Shown here piece by piece: positions 57,601 through 63,600 of a DNA stretch of 64,000 bases. This DNA is from an uncultured Alphaproteobacteria bacterium (GTDB lineage: Bacteria > Pseudomonadota > Alphaproteobacteria > Rhizobiales > Beijerinckiaceae): positions 360,946 through 424,945 of the forward strand of contig CALKHP010000030.1 in the NCBI GenBank assembly GCA_937988775.1, read 5' to 3'. Numbering within the stretch: the first letter of the stretch is position 1; each line of letters opens with the position of its first letter. A program made the translations under genes and the position numbers. A model generated the notes under the pieces. The model saw only the letters and a list, made by a program, of their open reading frames with translations. It searched no databases and had not been told where the DNA came from.

Positions 57601-60600
57601 CCAGCGCGTCGATGGTCTGGTCGGCCTTGGCATGGGCCTTGAGGGTGCCGGCCGCCGTCACGTCGCTGTTGACGATGGTGGCGCGCACGCCGCCGCTGCC
57701 ATTCGCATCGAATGTCGGCGCCAGCAGCGGGTCGTTGTCGGGATTATTGGGGATCGTCCAGTTGCCGATCTGGTTGATCGCCACCGAGACACCGATGGCA
57801 ACGCCGATGCCGGCACTCGGATCAGCGCCAATGGCGAGCGCGAGCGCGGCCACTGTCGCGGTGATGCTTGAGGTCGAAATCGCTTCGACGGTCACGGCGT
57901 CGGCGCTCTCGAGCGTGGTGCCGCTGACGGAGGCCGCCGTGTTGCTGTTGATGGTGTTCTTCGCGGTGGCGCCAGCGCCGGAAATGGCGATGCCGCCGGT
58001 GCCGAAGCCGATGCCGACCGCAAACGAGGCCGCGGCCGAGATCGCATCGATGGACGCATTGTCGGTGGCCTGGACCACGATGCCGGTGCCGGCGCCGTCG
58101 GTCGCCTCGACCTTGTCGTCGGCGTTCAGGATCGTGGCGGCAAGGTCGTTGCTGATCTTGTTCTCGGCGATCGACAGGCCGATCGAGATGCCGACCGCCG
58201 TCGAACCGAAGGCAAAGGCGATCGCCGCCGCGCCGGCATCGGCATCGATATGCGAGGTATCGGAGGCCGCGACCGTGATCGAGGCTGCGTGCACGCCGGC
58301 ATTGGCGCCGCTGCCGTCACCGACGATGGCGGCGTGGGTGGCGACGGCGATCTCGTTCGTGGTGCCGACGCCGGCGCCGCTCACGGCAACGCCGGCGGTG
58401 CCGGCCGCCAGCGCAACCGAACCGGCCGCGACGATGGCGTCGATGGTGCTGTCCGACGTGGCCTCGACCGCCAGCGCGCCATCGGCATGCACGATGGCGT
58501 TGTTGATCGAAGCGGTGACCGCGCTGCGGTCTGCAGCACCGTTGCCGATCTTGTTCAAGGCGACCGCGATGCCGATGGCCGCGCCGATACCGGCGGTGGG
58601 ATCGGCACCCACCGCCGCCGATGCGGCGACGATCAGGGCATGGATCTCCGACTCGAACGTGGCCTTGACCGTGACAGGGCCGGCACTGTCGATCGCGCCG
58701 CCATCGATGGTGGCGACCGTGTCATTGTCGATCGTATTGGTCGCCGTCGCGCCGGCTCCGGAGATCGCGACGCCGCCGCCGCCGCCGCCAATGCCGATAC
58801 CGAGCGACGCCGCTGCCGATATCGCGCTGATCGTCGCATCCTGGTCAGCCGTGACCGAGACGCCGCCCGTGGTCGTCGTCAGGTCCTGGCCATCGATGAT
58901 GCCGGCATAGATGCGGTTATGGGTCTCGTTGATGGCGATCGAGATGCCGATGGTGACCGCGACGCCGGTCGCGCCGAAGCCGGCGGCAAGCGAGGCCGCG
59001 CCGACCACGGCATTGATCGTGGACGTATCTGCGGCGGCAATGTCGGCCGCGCCGACCGTGATCACCGAGCCCTGTTGATCGACCGGATCGTCGATGAACG
59101 CCGCGGTGCGCACGGCGATGGAGTTGCGCGCGCCCGCGCCGGCGCCGCTGATGGCGACCCCGACCGAGCCGGCGCCGATCGCCGCCGAACCCGCCGCAAC
59201 GATGGCGTCGATCAGGGCGCTCGAGGTGGCATGCACCGTGAGCACGCCCGTCGCCGTGACGGAACTGCCACGGATATAGGCCTGCACCTGGTCCTGGTCG
59301 CTCTCGCCATGGCCGATCTCGTTGACCGCTACCGCCGCGCCGAAGGAGGCGGCGCCGCCAACCGAGCCGCCAACACCGACCGAGAGCGAGACAGCCAGCA
59401 CCTCGGCCTTGATCGTCGACGATGCGGCCGCCGTGACGGAGACGGAATCCGCCTGCGAGATGGTGCTGGCCTCGATGAAGGCATTGGTGTCGGTAGCGAT
59501 GCTGTTGAGCGCAACGGCGCCGCCGCCGCTGAAGCTGATGCCGGTCGTGCCGCCGATCGCCGCCGAAACCGACGCCGTGGCGACGGTTGAGTGGATCTTG
59601 GTCGCGTTCTCGGCGGCAATCGACACGCCGCCATTGCTTGCCGCGACATCATCGATGTTCTTCAGGTACGCGGCGACGTTGTTCTCGATGCGGTTCATCG
59701 CCATCGCGAAGCCGATCGACACGCCGACGCCGGTCGTGCCGGCAAACCCGGCGGCGAGGCTGGCGGCGCCCGCGGCCACGTCGATCGTCGTCGCATCCTT
59801 GGCCGAGATGGCGATCGCGTCCGCGCTGACCGTCTCGGTGCCGGAGCCCTCGATATAGGCCTGGGTCGCGACGGCGACGAAGTTCAGCGTGAAGACGCCG
59901 GCAACGCTGACGCCGACGCCGGTGCCGGTGCCGCCGGCGAGCGCGACGGAGCCGGCGAGGACAAGCGCATCGACCGAGCCGGCCGAGTTGGCATCGACCT
60001 TGACCACACCATCGCTTGCCACGGCGGTCTTGCTGATGAAGGCGCGCACCCCGGTGCCGTCGCCGGCAAGCGTCGCATTGCCGGTCGGCAGGTCGCGGCC
60101 GCTGGCATCCGGCTTTTCCTCGACGGACCAGTCGCCGATGCGGTTGATCGCCACGGAAGCGCCGATCGAGGCGCCGACACCGGTGCTGCCGAGGGCGATG
60201 GCGGCGGATGCGGTGACGATCTTCGCGGTGATGACCGATGCGCCCGTCGCCACGACGGAGACGCTCGCGCTATCGAGAATGGCGCTGTTCGAAATCGAGG
60301 CCTCGGTATCGACGTCGATGACGTTGGACACCGCCGCCCCGGCGCCGCTCACCGCGACGCTATTGCCCGGCGACAGGCTGGCCGCGACCGAGGCCGCCGC
60401 GCCGATCGCGCTGATGACGGCGCTGTTATCCGCGCTGACGCTCAGCGCGCCGGTGGTGCTCAGCGTCGCGTGATCGGCGCTTGCCTTGAGGCTTCCCGTG
60501 ATGTCGTTCAGCGCAACCGCCAGGCCGATCGACACGCCGATGGCCTTGCTGCCGGAGAACGAGGCCGCGATCGAGGCCGAGGCCGCCGTGGCATGGATGG

Positions 60601-63600
60601 CGCTGGTATTCGTCGCAGACACCGCGATGCCGTCATCGCCGGCGGTGATCGTGGAAGCGCCATCGATCGTGGCCGCGGTGTTGGCGGCAATTCTGTTCTG
60701 GACGAACACGCCGCCGGCGCTGAAGGTCGTGGCACCGCCGGAGACCGAGGCCCCGACCGCGACCGACCCGGCCACGGTCAAGGCATCGATGGTCTGGTTG
60801 GAGGTTGCCGAGACGGCGACCTTGCTGCCCTTCACGCTGGAATTTCCGATGCGCGCCTTGGCCTCCAGCGGCGTCGAAGCGCCTGGATCCTCAATGCTGC
60901 CGGCATAGCCGATATAGTTGAAGGCGAGCACGATGCCGACCGCCACGGCGGTGCCGCTGCTCGAGAAGCCGCCGGCGACGGAGGCCGCTGCCGCCGCGAT
61001 CGTCGCGTCGATATCGGCGGTGTTGGCGGCCGAAACCGTGACCACCCCGCTCGCAGTGACGCCGCTATCCTCGATCAGCGCGCTCGCCGTGCCGAGAATG
61101 GTGTTGAAGGCAATGGTGCCGGCAACGCCGACCGCCAGGCCACTGCCGGTGCCGGCGCCGATGGAGACGGCCGCCGCTGCCGCGATGGCGTCGATCGAGC
61201 CGGCCTGGCTGGCGCCGACCGAAACACTGCCGGCATCGAGATCGGCGACGGAACTGATATGCGCCGACACCTTGGCGTCGATGGCATTGCGCGCCACCAC
61301 GAGGCCGATGGCGACCGACTTGCCGTTCGGGTCGGCGCCATAGGTATAGTTGATCGAGACGACGGGCGCGACGACCGTGGCAGTGATGCTGCTCTGATTG
61401 CCGGCGTCGACCGAGAGCGCACCGCCCGCCTTGATCGTCGCCGAATCAGCGATCGCGGCCTCGACCGCCATCTCGACGCGATTGAGCGCGAACACGCCGC
61501 CGACGCTGACGGCGGTCGGTGCGCCGCCACGCAAGGTCTTGACGTAATTCGAGATTTCCGACGAGATGTCCTGGGAGCCCGTGGCGGAAACAGCCACGCC
61601 GCTGCTCATGTCGACGGTCGAACCCGTAATCCGCGCCGCGATCTGCGCCGCGGCATCGTGGCCATAGATCGCATCGACGAGATTGGTACCGAGCAGCGTA
61701 TCGACGGTGTTGAACAGGAAGTTCTGCCCGGCAAGCCCGATGGTATTGAAGGCAAGCGTGATGCCGGCCGCGGTCGCCTTGGCGATGGTGTCGGCGTCGA
61801 TCGTCGCATCGATCGTGGCGGCGCCGTCGGCTGTAACCGCAAGGTCGGTGCCGGCAACGGCCGTGCCGGTTATCGTGCTGTCGGTGACGTCGGCGGTCGC
61901 GTGGCCGACGACATTGTTGGTGGCGATGACACCGTTGACGGCGATCGACTTGCCCTTGGCACCGCCGGTGACTTCGGCGCGCGCCGTGACTGCGGCGGCG
62001 ATCAGGCTGGTTTGCAGGGCCGCGACAAGCACGTCGCCCGCCGCGGTGATCGTCGCCGCGTTGACGAGTGCGCTGGCGCCGCTGTCGATATCGTTGCGGA
62101 TCGCGATCCCGGCCACGCCGATGGCATCACCGCCGGCAAGGCTCGGCACGATGTTGTCGTTCACCCAGTCGATGACGTCATTGACGAGGAACTTCGACCA
62201 GTTGCCGTCCGAAAAATCCACGTTGTTGAGATCGATATCGGCATCGGAGCCGTTATAGACCCAGGTCTCGCCAGCCTTGGCCGCGCCCTTGTCCTCATCG
62301 ATATAGACGAGGTCGCCCTTATGGACGGCCTGCGTGCCGGACTTGGTGGTGAATTGGTAGGAGCCGATCGCCGTCTTGGCGAGGTTGGCCAAGACGCTGA
62401 TGCCGTAATCGTTCTTGATCTCGGCCAACGCCAGCACATTGCCGTCGGAATGGATCGAAGCGTCGTCCGTCGCCGAGACCGTGACGCCGGCAGCGACGAT
62501 CGTGGCGCCCGGCGCACCACTGTTATCGATGCTGGCCGAGGCTTCGCTCGCCACCTTGTTGGAGGCGATGACGATGCCGATCGCCTTGCCGCTGGTGCCG
62601 GAAATCGAGGTCGAGGACGAGGTCGACTCGTTGCTGACCGAAGCCTCGATCGAGGCCTTGTTGTTGGCCGTGATCGACAGGGCGCCGTCAGCCTTGACGC
62701 TCGAATTGACGATCGTCGCCTCGGTCAGCGCCGGATTCCGCCCGCCGAAGGCATCGGCGATCAGATCGTCGCCAAGCAAGGCATCGACGCCATTGAACAG
62801 GATGTTGGTCGCCTTCCAGCCGATCGAGTTGAAGGCCAGCGTCACGCCGGCGGTATCGCCGCCGCTCGAATAGGCGGAACTCGCGGTGTCGGCCTTGATG
62901 GTGGACACGTTCTGCGCCGCCACATCGACGTCGCCGGCGGCCGTGACCGTGCTGTTCTCGATCGTCGCCGTGGCGCTCGACTGGACGATGTTGGTGGCGA
63001 TGGTGCCGTTGATGGCGAGCACCTTGTCGGAAGGCGTCTCCTGCTTCGGATCGGCCGGCGTCACCGGCGTTGCCGGATCGGCGGCACCGCCCGGCACCGT
63101 GCCCGGATTGGTGTCGGCCGACCCGGTCTTCTTGTCGCCGTCCCAGTCGATCGAACTGCCGCCGGAGGCCGAGACCGAGCTATCGACCTTGGCGCTGATG
63201 GCGGCGCTCTCCAGCGCCACGACCTGCACGTCGCCGCCGGCCTTGACGATGGCGTTCCTGATCGCCGCCCCGGCTCCGCCGCGCACATCGTTCATCACCA
63301 CCAGGCCGCCGACGGCGGTCGAGGGCGCGGCGGTGATGTTGAGGTCCTGGAGTGCGAGCGTCGCCTCCGGCGCTTCCTTCCAGTAGCCGAGGTTGGTGAA
63401 GTCGGTATTGGCGAGATCGATGTTCTTGCCGCTCGCGTCGTCGCCCATGTAAATATAGATGCTGCCGGCATTGCCGCCGATCCGGGTCCAGTTCGGATCC
63501 GTGTCGAGATCTTCGGTGCCGGCGTCGATCGCGTTGACCAACGCCTCGAGATCGATGACGCCGTCCGCGCCATTATACTGATAGATCGGGCCGCTATCCT

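Noticed and set aside
46742..57871. Several plus-strand open frames of 900-1,140 codons
   Set aside because: All are shadows of the repetitive, GC-biased giant gene on the opposite strand; their translations are Arg/Gly/Asp/Ala-rich without recognisable domains.
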